This document shows positions 6,497 through 18,080 of a DNA stretch of 59,135 nt, piece after piece. A program made the position numbers and the translations under genes. The notes beneath the pieces are model-generated. The model was not told the origin of the DNA, made no database searches, and was given only the letters and a program-made list of their open reading frames with translations. Source of the stretch: Nocardia seriolae NBRC 15557 (GTDB taxonomy: Bacteria > Actinomycetota > Actinomycetes > Mycobacteriales > Mycobacteriaceae); the NCBI RefSeq assembly GCF_007990715.1, contig NZ_BJWY01000029.1, positions 1 through 59,135 of the forward strand, in the 5' to 3' direction. Within the stretch, counting starts at the first letter, position 1. Every line of letters begins with the position of its first letter.

Positions 6497-7252
6497 GTGA
6501 GCGCCGAATGGTCCATCCAGGAATTGGCGAAAGTGGCCCGCACCACCAGCCGCACCCTGCGGCATTACGGTGACCTCGGGATACTGCCGCCGTCGCGGAT
6601 CGGATCCAATGGCTATCGCTATTACGACCAGGAATCTCTCGTGCGGTTGCAGCGCATCCTTTTGCTCCGGGAACTCGGTCTGGGCCTGCCGGCCATCGCC
6701 GAAGTGCTCGACGGGCAAAAGGACACCGCCGCGGCCCTGCGCACCCATCTGGAATTGCTCCGAACCGAGCAGGACCGGATCGCGCGGCAAATCGTCTCGG
6801 TGCAAACAACATTGCGCAAGACGGAAGCAGGTGAGCAACTCATGGCAGACGAAGTATTCGACGGATTCGACCACGCCCGGTACAAGGACGAGGTCATCGA
6901 GCGCTGGGGCAAGGACGCCTGGGACAGCGGCAACAACTGGTGGAACTCCAAGAGCGACGCCGAGAAGAAGGCGCATCTCCAGACCCACCTCGATATCGCC
7001 GCCGACTACGGCCGCGCCCACGCTGCCGGTCTCCCGGTCGACGGCGACGAGGTCCAGGCCATCGTGCAGCGGCATTACGACTGGCTCGGCTCAACGCCCA
7101 CGAACGGGCCGGTGACCGCGCGGTACTTCAACGGCCTCGCCGACATGTACGTCGGTGACCCGCGGTTCGCGGCGAACTACGACAAGCACGGCGACGGCAC
7201 GTCCGAGTACGTCCGCGACGCGATCCGGGTCTACTCCGCCACCCGGCTCTAG
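6497..7252 (+). CDS. MerR-family regulator with TipAS-like antibiotic-binding domain
   Basis: 251 residues from GTG 6497. Residues 5-75 form a MerR winged HTH (IQELAKVARTTSRTLRHYGD, GILPPSR, GYRYYDQESLVRLQRI), residues ~75-110 the antiparallel coiled coil, and residues ~115-250 a TipAS-like domain (FDGFDHARYKDEVIERWG, NWWNSKS, AIVQRHYDWL, YVGDPRFAANYD). TipAL-type proteins bind thiopeptides and other multidrug ligands and activate their own promoter. No drug-resistance gene is adjacent, so it may regulate itself or distant targets. The palindrome at 6431-6445 is its probable site. Confidence 0.88.
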   Translation: MSAEWSIQELAKVARTTSRTLRHYGDLGILPPSRIGSNGYRYYDQESLVRLQRILLLRELGLGLPAIAEVLDGQKDTAAALRTHLELLRTEQDRIARQIVSVQTTLRKTEAGEQLMADEVFDGFDHARYKDEVIERWGKDAWDSGNNWWNSKSDAEKKAHLQTHLDIAADYGRAHAAGLPVDGDEVQAIVQRHYDWLGSTPTNGPVTARYFNGLADMYVGDPRFAANYDKHGDGTSEYVRDAIRVYSATRL

Positions 7253-7266
7253 CCGGAAATCACGCC

Positions 7267-7306
7267 ACCGCAGCCCCTTTCGGCATCCCCCGGAAGGGGC
7301 CGCGGT
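7267..7306 (+). terminator. Hairpin terminator after the MerR-type gene
   Basis: A 15-bp stem with two mismatches (ACCGCAGCCCCTTTC / GGAAGGGGCCGCGGT) and a 10-nt loop, 15 bp after the stop codon. Confidence 0.55.
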
Positions 7307-7393
7307 CGTCTGCGGCCGACCCGGAAACAACCTGTTCGTGCATGTCAACGCCCCGGAGTAGGGTCATCCCAGAGTGTGAGGGGAGGAGACCCG

Positions 7394-8107
7394 ATGAGCC
7401 ATCCATATGGACAATCCGGACAAACCGGTCCAGAGGATCAACCGCAGATGGGCTTCGCGCCGGTGGAGTACCCGCCGCAGCCGACCGCCCAGCCGGTGGG
7501 CATGCCGCCACAGACCGGCTATCCGCAGCAGACCGGCTATCCACCGCAGGGCGGCTATCCGCAGCAGCCCTATCCCGCGTATCCCGCCGCGCCGGGCTAC
7601 CCCGGTGCACCGGGCTATTCGCCCTACGGCGTCCCGCAGACCAGGGCGAGCGGCGGCACCGCCATCACCGCGGGCGTGCTGGCCATGATCGCGGGCGCGC
7701 TATCGGTCATCGGCGGGGTCATCATGCTCATCGCCGCCTTCGTGGTGAACAGCGAGGACACGTCGTACCGCAGCGGCAGCCAATACTCCACGCGCGACGA
7801 CGAGGGCCTGTTCGGCATTCTGCTCGGGGTCGGCGCGCTCGTGCTGGTGGTCGGGGTGCTCTGGTGCGTCGGGGCCATCATGCTGTTCCTGCGCAAGACC
7901 GCCGGACGCTTCATCCTCATCGGCATGTCGGCCATCGCGGTGGTCCTCGGACTGATCAGCTTCGTCCTGAAACCCGGCTCGGGCATCATCGGCCTGATCT
8001 TCTCCATCGCCATCCTGGTGTTCGCCGCGGTCCCGCCCACCGGCCGCTGGATCGCCGAGGGCAAACAGCCCCTCGTCCCGGCACAGCCCTACTACCCGTA
8101 CTACTGA
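7394..8107 (+). CDS. Membrane protein with Pro/Tyr/Gln-rich cytoplasmic N-terminus
   Basis: 237 residues from ATG 7394, with GGGAGGAG upstream. Residues 1-85 are low-complexity, with repeated GYPQQ, GYPPQ and GYPGAP units. At least four hydrophobic segments follow (AGVLAMIAGALSVIGGVIML, FGILLGVGALVLVVGVLW, FILIGMSAIAVVLGLISFVL, SGIIGLIFSIAILVFAAVPP), ending in PYYPYY. No enzyme motif is visible. Such proline-rich small membrane proteins are common in actinobacteria and are often annotated as DUF4190-like or hypothetical. Function unknown. Confidence 0.75.
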   Translation: MSHPYGQSGQTGPEDQPQMGFAPVEYPPQPTAQPVGMPPQTGYPQQTGYPPQGGYPQQPYPAYPAAPGYPGAPGYSPYGVPQTRASGGTAITAGVLAMIAGALSVIGGVIMLIAAFVVNSEDTSYRSGSQYSTRDDEGLFGILLGVGALVLVVGVLWCVGAIMLFLRKTAGRFILIGMSAIAVVLGLISFVLKPGSGIIGLIFSIAILVFAAVPPTGRWIAEGKQPLVPAQPYYPYY

Positions 8108-8117
8108 CGGAAAACGC

Positions 8118-8151
8118 CACAGCCGCCCGGTTTTCCGACCGGGCGGCTGTG
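8118..8151. terminator. Bidirectional hairpin terminator
   Basis: A perfect 14-bp stem (CACAGCCGCCCGGT / ACCGGGCGGCTGTG) with a 6-nt loop, between convergent genes ending at 8107 (+) and 8170 (-). Confidence 0.8.
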
Positions 8152-8169
8152 TGCTGTCGGGAGGCCGGA

Positions 8170-9396
8170 TCAGGCCGCGCACATGGATTGCATGACGCCG
8201 CGCAGGATCGGCGCGCCGCAGGTGGCGGGTGCGAAGGCGATGGTCTCGGCGATGCCCAGCGGAGTGGTGATGGTCGAGGCCACGCCCGTGAAGCCGGCGA
8301 TGGTGTTGCCGACGGTGAGCAGCAGGCTGGTGGTGTCGAGGGCGAAGGTGATGAGGGAGAAGAGGTTCTCCACCTTCACATCGGCCAGCGCCACGGTGTT
8401 GAGGGCGCGGCCCTCGTAGATGTCGAAGCCCAGGTTGGCCAGGAAGGTGAGCGGGCCGTAGTCCAGTGCGTCCACGATCGGGCCGAGTTGCTCGGTGCGG
8501 CGCAGCATCATGACGTCGGCGACCCGGTTGCTCTGCAGGAAGCCTTGCAGCGCCGCGGCATTGGCGTTGATCGCATCGGGGTCGACCGGCAGGGCGGCCG
8601 TGGTGAGGAAGTTGCGGGTGCGTTCGACCAGATCACCGGTCCGCAGCTCGGCGATCGGGGTGCAGCTGCCGTCGGCCTTCATCACCTGGTTGGCCAGATC
8701 GATCAGTGGCTGCGGCAGATCCACGTGCTCGTCGGGCAGGTCCAGTTGCAGCTTCCGATAGACGCTGTGCGCGTCGCAGCCCACCGACAGCTGCGACTGC
8801 ACCGCGCGTGCCAGCGACTTCACGCCGTTGAACAGTGCGCCCACGATCGGCTTGAGCACGAACCCGACGGTCGGCACCAGGCTGGCGGCGAACTGGGCCG
8901 GAATCTTCACGATGCGGGCGGCGAGGATGAAGACCTCGACCACATCGCGCACCTTCAGCTGCGAGACCGCGACGGTCTGGTTCACCTGGCCGGTGCGCAC
9001 CGCGTCGAGGCTGTTGACCAGGTAGGTGACGATCGGGTCGTCGAGGAACTGGGTGCGGTCGTTCACCTCGTCCGGGCTCAGCGGCAGGAACCCGCGTCGG
9101 TGCACGTGCATCGAGGCGATGTTCTGCCGGAAGTCGTTGACCGACCGGTCGTATGCGTCCTGCTGGCCGGCGGGCACGACGGTGCGGATGGCGGTGGCCG
9201 CCGCGCTGATGACGTCGTCGAAGGTGGCCGCGCCGGGCTTGCCGCAGAGTTCGCCCGCGTCGGCGATCTCGGACGCGGCGAGGGTGTCGCCATCGTCGGC
9301 GCGGGCCGGAGCCGCGTCCGGAACGAGGGCGGCCGTGCCCAGCACGGCGGTGATGGACAGCGCACCCACGAGTGGGGTGAAGCGAGTGAAGCGCAT
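8170..9396 (-). CDS. Large secreted protein of unknown function
   Basis: 408 residues from ATG 9396 (MRFTRFTPLVGALSITAVLG), chosen because it opens directly into a signal peptide cleaved near PARA-DDGD; the longer ORF adds 18 untypical residues. The mature part is mostly helical, with hydrophobic stretches (VVEVFILAARIVKIPAQFA, GFVLKPIVGALFNGVKSLA) and few cysteines (ELCGK, VGCDA, GSCTP, ATCGAP, SMCAA). No catalytic motif or named domain is recognised. It is transcribed away from glf across a 312-bp spacer. The link to the galactan operon is by position only. Confidence 0.7.
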   Translation of the reverse strand: MRFTRFTPLVGALSITAVLGTAALVPDAAPARADDGDTLAASEIADAGELCGKPGAATFDDVISAAATAIRTVVPAGQQDAYDRSVNDFRQNIASMHVHRRGFLPLSPDEVNDRTQFLDDPIVTYLVNSLDAVRTGQVNQTVAVSQLKVRDVVEVFILAARIVKIPAQFAASLVPTVGFVLKPIVGALFNGVKSLARAVQSQLSVGCDAHSVYRKLQLDLPDEHVDLPQPLIDLANQVMKADGSCTPIAELRTGDLVERTRNFLTTAALPVDPDAINANAAALQGFLQSNRVADVMMLRRTEQLGPIVDALDYGPLTFLANLGFDIYEGRALNTVALADVKVENLFSLITFALDTTSLLLTVGNTIAGFTGVASTITTPLGIAETIAFAPATCGAPILRGVMQSMCAA

Positions 9397-9603
9397 GGAG
9401 ATGTTCTTCCGGGTCGAGCGAAGGGGCACGGCCGCGCAAACACACGGCAAAAACTGGTCGTCCGATCAGTTCGGGTGTCTATGTAATACAGCTCTCATGA
9501 CGCAGCTGTCCGCTCTTTCGTGAACTTTGTGCAAAAACCTGGCAACCTCGTCCACTCACCGGGATGACGGGGATCACTCAGCGGCCGACCCCCGCGGAGA
9601 TGA

Positions 9604-12859
<3,256 letters not shown>

Positions 12860-12863
<4 letters not shown>

Positions 12864-13450
12864 CCGCTGCTCACACAGCTTCCGGCCCGGACCGCGGCCT
12901 GCACGTGGTCCCGGACGAGCCGGTGGCCCCGGCCCCGGCCGAGTCCCCGGCCGAGGTCAAGATCATCAATTTGGTGCAGGGCGCCATCGGGCAGAACCCG
13001 GCGGTCATCAAGGCCGCCCGCGGTATGTCCCACTTCGGTGAGCACTCGCTGGGCTGGCTCGGCATCGCCGCGGTCGGCGCGCTGGTCGACAAGCCGCGCC
13101 GCCGCGAGTGGGCCGGGGTCGCCGTGGGCGCGTTCGGCGCGCACGCCGCCTCGGTCGTGATCAAGCGCGTCGTCCGCCGCAAGCGCCCGCACGATCCGTC
13201 CGTGCAGGTCAACGTGTCGACGCCGTCGAAGCTGAGCTTCCCGTCCTCGCACGCCACCTCAACCACGGCGGCGGCTGTGTTGCTCGGCAGACTCACCGGG
13301 CTACCCTTGCCTGCGGTGCTCGTCCCGCCGATGCTGCTCTCCCGCATCGTGCTCGGTGTGCACTACCCCACCGACGTTCTCGGAGGGGCGGCGCTGGGCG
13401 CAGCATCAGCAGCCGCCGTGCTCGCAGCCGAAAAGAGACTCGCGAAGTGA
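12860..13450 (+). CDS. PAP2-family phosphatase, probable decaprenylphosphoryl-5-phosphoribose phosphatase (Rv3807c-like)
   Basis: 196 residues. The three phosphatase motifs are present: KRVVRRKRPHD (K-x6-R-P), FPSSHATS (P-S-x-H) and SRIVLGVHYPTDVLGG (S-R-x5-H-x3-D), with hydrophobic helices between them. By synteny with Rv3807c it should remove the 5-phosphate from decaprenylphosphoryl-5-phosphoribose made by UbiA, the step before DprE1/DprE2 epimerisation. The N-terminal ~30 residues are a Pro/Ala-rich cytoplasmic tail. It is coupled to both neighbours by 4-bp overlaps. Enzymatic assignment rests on motifs and position. Confidence 0.88.
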
Positions 13451-14424
13451 CCGCCCAGGAAAGAGCCATCGTTGACATGAGCGAAGAGCCGACCAGCACA
13501 GACCTAGCGGAGGCGGTCATCAAGGGACCGCCGAAGACGTTGGGCGGCGGCCTGATCAAGGCCATGCGCCCGCGCCAGTGGATCAAGAACGTGCTGGTGC
13601 TGGCCGCGCCGCTGGCGGCCGGGAAGACCATCGGCGGCGACCTGGTGATCACCGACCTGTCGGTGCTCGGCCACGTGGCCATCGCGTTCGTGGTGTTCTG
13701 CATGGCCGCCTCGGGCATCTACCTGGTCAACGACGCCCTCGACGTGGAGGCCGACCGGGCCCACCCGACCAAGCGCTTCCGGCCCATCGCGGCCGGCGTG
13801 GTGCCGGTGAACCTGGCCTACGCGCTCTCGGCGGTGCTGCTGATCGGCTCGATCCTGGTGTCGTTCATCGCCAATTGGCATCTGGCCGTGGTGATGGCGG
13901 TCTACATCGGAATCCAGCTGGCGTACTGCTTCGGTCTCAAGCACCAGGCGGTGCTGGACATCTGCATCGTGTCCTCGGGCTTCCTGCTGCGCGCGATCGC
14001 CGGTGGCGTGTCCTCCGATATCCGCCTGTCGCAGTGGTTCCTGCTGATCATGGCCTTCGGTTCGCTGTTCATGGCGACCGGAAAGCGCTACGCCGAGTTG
14101 AAGCTCGCGCTCGACACCGGCGCCAAGATCCGCAAGTCGCTGGAGTACTACACGCCGACCTACCTGCGTTTCGTCTGGACCCTGTCGGCCACCGCGGTGG
14201 TCGTGTTCTACGGTCTGTGGGCGTTCGAGCAGGACAAGACCAAGGACACCATCTGGTTCGCCATCTCGATGATCCCGTTCGTCATCGCCATCATGCGGTA
14301 CGCGGTGGACGTCGATCGGGGCGAAGCGGGTGAGCCGGAAGAGATCGCCCTGGGGGACCGCGTCCTCCAGTTCCTCGCCATCGCCTTGATCGGAGCATTG
14401 GGTGTCGCTGTCTATCTCACCTGA
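13447..14424 (+). CDS. ubiA: Decaprenyl-phosphate phosphoribosyltransferase (UbiA-type)
   Basis: 325 residues from GTG 13447 (GTGA overlap with the phosphatase stop); ATG 13477 is a shorter option. An integral membrane prenyltransferase-fold enzyme that joins PRPP to decaprenyl phosphate, the first committed step to decaprenyl-phosphoryl-arabinose. The PRPP/metal motif NDALDVEADRAHPTKRFRP (N-D-x2-D-x3-D) is intact, as is MRPRQWIKNVLVLAAPL near the N-terminus. About nine membrane segments are apparent. Orthologue of Rv3806c, whose mutations modulate ethambutol response. The 3' end overlaps the aftB-like gene by 23 bp. Confidence 0.95.
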   Translation: MTAQERAIVDMSEEPTSTDLAEAVIKGPPKTLGGGLIKAMRPRQWIKNVLVLAAPLAAGKTIGGDLVITDLSVLGHVAIAFVVFCMAASGIYLVNDALDVEADRAHPTKRFRPIAAGVVPVNLAYALSAVLLIGSILVSFIANWHLAVVMAVYIGIQLAYCFGLKHQAVLDICIVSSGFLLRAIAGGVSSDIRLSQWFLLIMAFGSLFMATGKRYAELKLALDTGAKIRKSLEYYTPTYLRFVWTLSATAVVVFYGLWAFEQDKTKDTIWFAISMIPFVIAIMRYAVDVDRGEAGEPEEIALGDRVLQFLAIALIGALGVAVYLT

Positions 14425-16417
14425 CGTGGTAGAGGGAGAAGAGCGAGAGACGGGCGCGCCGACGGCACAATTGCCGCTCGGTCGCGCCCGTCGGCGTGCG
14501 GAGGACTCCGCGCGCGGTTTCTCGCGACTATCCCGAGCCACGTTCCTCGGTGGGATGGTGCTGACCGCGACGCTGTTCGCGGCCGGCGCCTGGCAGCGTC
14601 GTTGGATCGCCGACGACGGTCTCATCGTGCTGCGCACGGTGCGAAACCTGATGGCGGGCAACGGTCCGGTCTTCAATGCGGGCGAACGGGTCGAGACCAA
14701 CACCAGCGCGGCCTGGACCTATGTGGTCTGGTTCTTCAGCTGGCTGACCCAGGCCCGGCTGGAGTACGTGGTGCTCGGCATCGCGCTCACCATGTCGGTG
14801 CTGGCCATCGTGATCGCCATGCTGGGCGCGGCCCGGCTTTGGGGCGGCACGTCCTCGGCGCTGCTGGTGCCCGCGGGCGCGCTGGTCTACATCGCGCTGC
14901 CCCCGGCCCGCGACTACGCCACCTCCGGACTGGAAAACTGCCTGGTCATCTTCTGGCTGGCGGTGCTGTGGTGGGCGCTGATCCGCTGGTCGCAGGCCGA
15001 GAAGGTGCGCGTCGCAGGCTTTTTCGCGCTGGTGTTCTGGGCGGGCCTGGCACCGCTGATCCGGCCCGAGATGGCGGTCGTGGGCGGGCTCGCGCTGCTC
15101 ATGCTGTTCTGCGCCCCGGTGCCCGAGACCCGGTTGCGGCCCTGGATGTTCCGCACCGTGGTCGTGGTGGTGGCCGGACTGGTGCCGATGGGATACCAGA
15201 TCTGGCGAATGGGCTACTACGGCCTGCCCTATCCGAATACCGCGGTGGCCAAGGACGCGGGCGGGGCCAAGTGGTCGCACGGCTTCACCTATATGTGGGA
15301 TCTGGTCGGCCCGTACTGGCTGTGGCTGCCGTTGCTGCTGGCCGCGGCGTCGATCGTGCTGGTGCGGCAGGGCCGTGGTGCCGCCGCCCACCGCGAGGCG
15401 GACGGCGAGGCCCGGGAAACCAACTGGCGCGGCCGGATCCACCGGTTCAGCCTCTGGCTGCGTACCCCGGCCGCGATCGTGACCCTCATGGTAGGCAGCG
15501 GTGTGCTGCTGGTGATCTACGAGCTGCGCGTCGGCGGTGACTTCATGCACGGGCGCATGCTGCTGCCGCAGCTGTTCCTGCTCATGCTGCCGGTTTCGGT
15601 GATCCCGCTCCGGTTGCGCAGTGCCGCCGATGCCGGTGCGCGCCGCCTGAACTGGGCGTTCGTATTCGTGCTTGCGGCCTTCGTCGGCACGGCGGGCTGG
15701 GCGCTGTTCGCGGCGAACACCACCGCGATCAAGACCGGTACCACGATCCGCGCCAACGGCATTGTGGACGAGCGCATCTACTACGTGCTGCGCACCGGTC
15801 ACGACCACCCGATCCTGGCCAGCGACTACCTGGACTACCCGTGGATGCGTGCCATGGTGCGCGACATCGACAATTCGCCCGACGGTGCGCTGTTGATCGT
15901 CTCGCCGTCGTTCATGAACTGGTACCTGGATCCGGCCCCGCAGCCCGAGCCGGGGAACGACGAGAAGCCCGAACATGTCGTGTTCTTCCTGAATCTCGGC
16001 ATGACCAGCATGAATGTGCCGCTGGACGTGCGCGTCATCGATCAGATGGGGCTGGCGTACCCGCTTGCCGCGCATACCGATCGGTTGACCGACGGTCGCA
16101 TCGGCCACGACAAGGCGCTCTACCCGGACTGGGTCGTGGTGGACACCGGCATGGTGGACAAGCACCCGTGGATGCCGTCGTTCCTGGACGAGAAGTGGGT
16201 GACGCAGGCTCGAGTCGCCCTGTCCTGCCCGGACACCCAGGCCCTGCTGGCCTCCTCGCGAGCGCCGCTCACCTTCGACCGCTGGCGGCACAACCTGATG
16301 CAGTCGCTGGACTTCGCCAAGTACCGCATCGACCGCGTACCCAAGTACGAGATCCAGCGCTGCGGACTGGTCGATCCGACCCAGCCGCCGCCGCCCGCCC
16401 CCGCGCTGCCGAAGTAG
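14402..16417 (+). CDS. aftB: Terminal arabinofuranosyltransferase AftB
   Basis: 671 residues from GTG 14402, a 23-bp overlap with ubiA. A GT-C membrane enzyme that adds the terminal β-(1→2)-linked arabinofuranose from decaprenyl-phosphoryl-arabinose, creating sites for mycolates. After a ~45-residue cytoplasmic tail comes the first helix and the periplasmic loop with WIADDGLIVLRTVRNLMAGN (GT-C Asp-Asp motif) and ERVETNTSAAWTYV. About ten helices follow, then a periplasmic C-terminal domain from ~residue 450 and a proline-rich end. Position and sequence match Rv3805c. Last gene of the glf operon, with a strong hairpin 9 bp after its stop. Confidence 0.95.
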   Translation: MSLSISPDVVEGEERETGAPTAQLPLGRARRRAEDSARGFSRLSRATFLGGMVLTATLFAAGAWQRRWIADDGLIVLRTVRNLMAGNGPVFNAGERVETNTSAAWTYVVWFFSWLTQARLEYVVLGIALTMSVLAIVIAMLGAARLWGGTSSALLVPAGALVYIALPPARDYATSGLENCLVIFWLAVLWWALIRWSQAEKVRVAGFFALVFWAGLAPLIRPEMAVVGGLALLMLFCAPVPETRLRPWMFRTVVVVVAGLVPMGYQIWRMGYYGLPYPNTAVAKDAGGAKWSHGFTYMWDLVGPYWLWLPLLLAAASIVLVRQGRGAAAHREADGEARETNWRGRIHRFSLWLRTPAAIVTLMVGSGVLLVIYELRVGGDFMHGRMLLPQLFLLMLPVSVIPLRLRSAADAGARRLNWAFVFVLAAFVGTAGWALFAANTTAIKTGTTIRANGIVDERIYYVLRTGHDHPILASDYLDYPWMRAMVRDIDNSPDGALLIVSPSFMNWYLDPAPQPEPGNDEKPEHVVFFLNLGMTSMNVPLDVRVIDQMGLAYPLAAHTDRLTDGRIGHDKALYPDWVVVDTGMVDKHPWMPSFLDEKWVTQARVALSCPDTQALLASSRAPLTFDRWRHNLMQSLDFAKYRIDRVPKYEIQRCGLVDPTQPPPPAPALPK

Positions 16418-16425
16418 ACGAAAAG

Positions 16426-16463
16426 ACAGCACCCCGCGCCCTTGAACGGGCGCGGGGTGCTGT
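16426..16463 (+). terminator. Terminator of the glf-aftB operon
   Basis: A perfect 16-bp stem (ACAGCACCCCGCGCCC and its complement) with a 6-nt loop, then GTTTATG. It separates the galactan operon from the mycolyltransferase array. Confidence 0.8.
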
Positions 16464-16472
16464 GTTTATGGG

Positions 16473-16737
16473 GGTTCGGGGGCGAAGCCCGGCCGCGGGG
16501 AGGCGGAGGCCCGAGCTACGAGAGTTGTTGTCCCCCTTTGACCGAAACGTCACATTCCGGGTGCGGGATATGGGATGCTGTCTCGATTTGGTAACACCCC
16601 GGCGTGGGTTTCGCGATAAGCTCCGCGAAGACTCCCGTCGCCGACTGTGGAAACCCGCTGCGCGGCAACGGTTGTCGCAATACGAACCCGGGCGGGTAGA
16701 CCAGGGAGGCCCGGGGCGCACGGACGGAAGGCCGAAT
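16473..16737 (+). promoter_or_regulatory. Intergenic region before the mycolyltransferase array
   Basis: Non-coding spacer. It begins with GGGTTCGGGGGCGAAGCCC, a short word that recurs after the terminator at 20485-20503 and is commonly seen in actinobacterial spacers. The rest should hold the promoter of the first mycolyltransferase gene; I cannot fix its -35 and -10 boxes. Confidence 0.4.
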
Positions 16738-17781
16738 ATGCGGGGCGTGACGGTTAAGGGTGGGGCGCGGAGCTGGTTGCGGAAGTCGGTGCTGGCCTTG
16801 GCATTGGCGACCACGGTGCCGCTGGGGGTGTCGGTCCTGGGAACGGGTACGGCACAGGCGGCCTTCGGTCCGGACGGCATGGACTTCTATGTCGACTCCA
16901 GCATGGGTCCGATCAAGAACCGCGTCTTCCGGGCGGCGGACGGCAATACGAACCGCGTGGTCTACGCGCTCGACGGCGAGCGCGCCCGCGACGACCTCAA
17001 CGGCTGGGAGATCAATACCGATGTCGCCCACGCGCTGACCGCCGCGAACATCAATGTCGTCATGCCGGTCGGCGGCCAGTCCAGCTGGTACGCCGACTGG
17101 AACTCGCCGAGCACCTTCCTCGGCCTGCCCGCGGGCACGGCCTCCCAGCAGTCCGGATCCGGTATCACGCAGGCGCTTTCGGGTGGCCCCGGCAAGTCCT
17201 ACACCTACAAGTGGGAGACGTACCTGAGCTCGGAGCTGCCGGGTGCGCTGCGGGATCGCCTGGGCTTCAGCTCGACTCGCAACGGCATCTTCGGCCTGTC
17301 CATGTCCGGCGGCTCGGCGTTCATGCTGGCGGCCTTCCACCCGGCCCAGTTCTCCTACGCCGGTTCGATGTCCGGCGCGCTGGACCTGTCGTTGCCCGGC
17401 ATGCGCGATGCCATCCGGGTGGCCATGGTGGACGCGGGCGGTTACAACGTGGACGCGCTGGCCGGGCCCAAGGATCTCAAGTGGCAGCACCTGGACCCCT
17501 TCCAGTTCGCGCCCAAGCTGAAGGCCAACGGCACCCACCTGTTCATCTCGGCGGGCAGCGGCCTGCCGAGCTCGCTCACCGATATCAACACCACGGTCGT
17601 CCAGGCCATGGGTATCGAGGCGGTGTCGCTGGTCGGCACCAAGGCCTTCCAGGCCCGCTGGGCCGCGCTCGGCGGCGGCAACCTGGTCACCGACTATCCG
17701 GCCATCGGCGTGCACAACTGGAAGAACTGGGAGGCCGAGACCGGCCGCATGATTCCGGACCTGTCCGCGAACATCGGCTGA
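16738..17781 (+). CDS. Mycolyltransferase (Ag85 family), array member 1, sub-type I
   Basis: 347 residues. A signal peptide (LRKSVLALALATTVPLGVSV..AQA-AF) and an Ag85 α/β-hydrolase domain that transfers mycolates from trehalose monomycolate to arabinan or trehalose outside the membrane. Nucleophile Ser188 lies in FGLSMSGGSAF; Glu in QAMGIEAVSLV and His in IGVHNWKNW complete the triad. It diverges from its seven neighbours: LDGERARDD instead of LDGM/LRA, SGALDLSLPGM instead of SGYLN.SAPGM, and no PPW.P.WL motif before the DPF. It is therefore probably functional but altered in substrate contact. It ends PDLSANIG like members 2-4. Confidence 0.93.
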   Translation: MRGVTVKGGARSWLRKSVLALALATTVPLGVSVLGTGTAQAAFGPDGMDFYVDSSMGPIKNRVFRAADGNTNRVVYALDGERARDDLNGWEINTDVAHALTAANINVVMPVGGQSSWYADWNSPSTFLGLPAGTASQQSGSGITQALSGGPGKSYTYKWETYLSSELPGALRDRLGFSSTRNGIFGLSMSGGSAFMLAAFHPAQFSYAGSMSGALDLSLPGMRDAIRVAMVDAGGYNVDALAGPKDLKWQHLDPFQFAPKLKANGTHLFISAGSGLPSSLTDINTTVVQAMGIEAVSLVGTKAFQARWAALGGGNLVTDYPAIGVHNWKNWEAETGRMIPDLSANIG

Positions 17782-17788
17782 ACCACAC

Positions 17789-17839
17789 TGCGCGCCTTGG
17801 GTATTCGACTCCGATGCCCGGAGATGCCGAAGGCGCGCA
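17789..17839 (+). terminator. Hairpin after mycolyltransferase 1
   Basis: A 10-bp outer stem (TGCGCGCCTT / AAGGCGCGCA) encloses an inner CTCCG/CGGAG stem, 8 bp after the stop codon. There is no T-tract, so it could be a terminator or an mRNA-stabilising structure. Confidence 0.45.
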
Positions 17840-18080
17840 GCGCGGTTCGCGCGAGTTTGGAGTGATAGCGAATGCATATGAGTTCACGGGGGCGGAATTC
17901 GACCCTCGAGTCGCAATCAGGCACAGGTCTACGCCACATTCCTGGCGAACCGTGGCGCTCGTCACTTTCGTCACGATCCGATAACGTCCCGTTGCCGATC
18001 GCGCGATAGGGTCGCCGAGACCTCTGCCGTGGTCACGAGCACACGGTGAGACCGAACGACAGGAAAGGCCGGACAGAAAA

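Noticed and set aside
7501..7620. Tandem GYPQQ-type codon repeats as a possible DNA repeat or CRISPR-like array
   Set aside because: They are in-frame protein low-complexity repeats of a membrane protein, with no conserved spacer-repeat structure.
7342..9486. 714-codon plus-strand frame over the membrane-protein and secreted-protein genes
   Set aside because: It crosses a terminator hairpin and reads antisense through the secreted protein at 8170-9396; its composition is low-complexity Arg/Gly/His/Val.
14528..16432. 634-codon frame antisense to aftB
   Set aside because: His/Arg/Gln-rich antisense translation without domains; the plus strand is a full AftB.
16473..16491. GGGTTCGGGGGCGAAGCCC, also found at 20485-20503, as a mobile repeat
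   Set aside because: It is a short word common in actinobacterial spacers after terminators; two copies are too little to claim an element.
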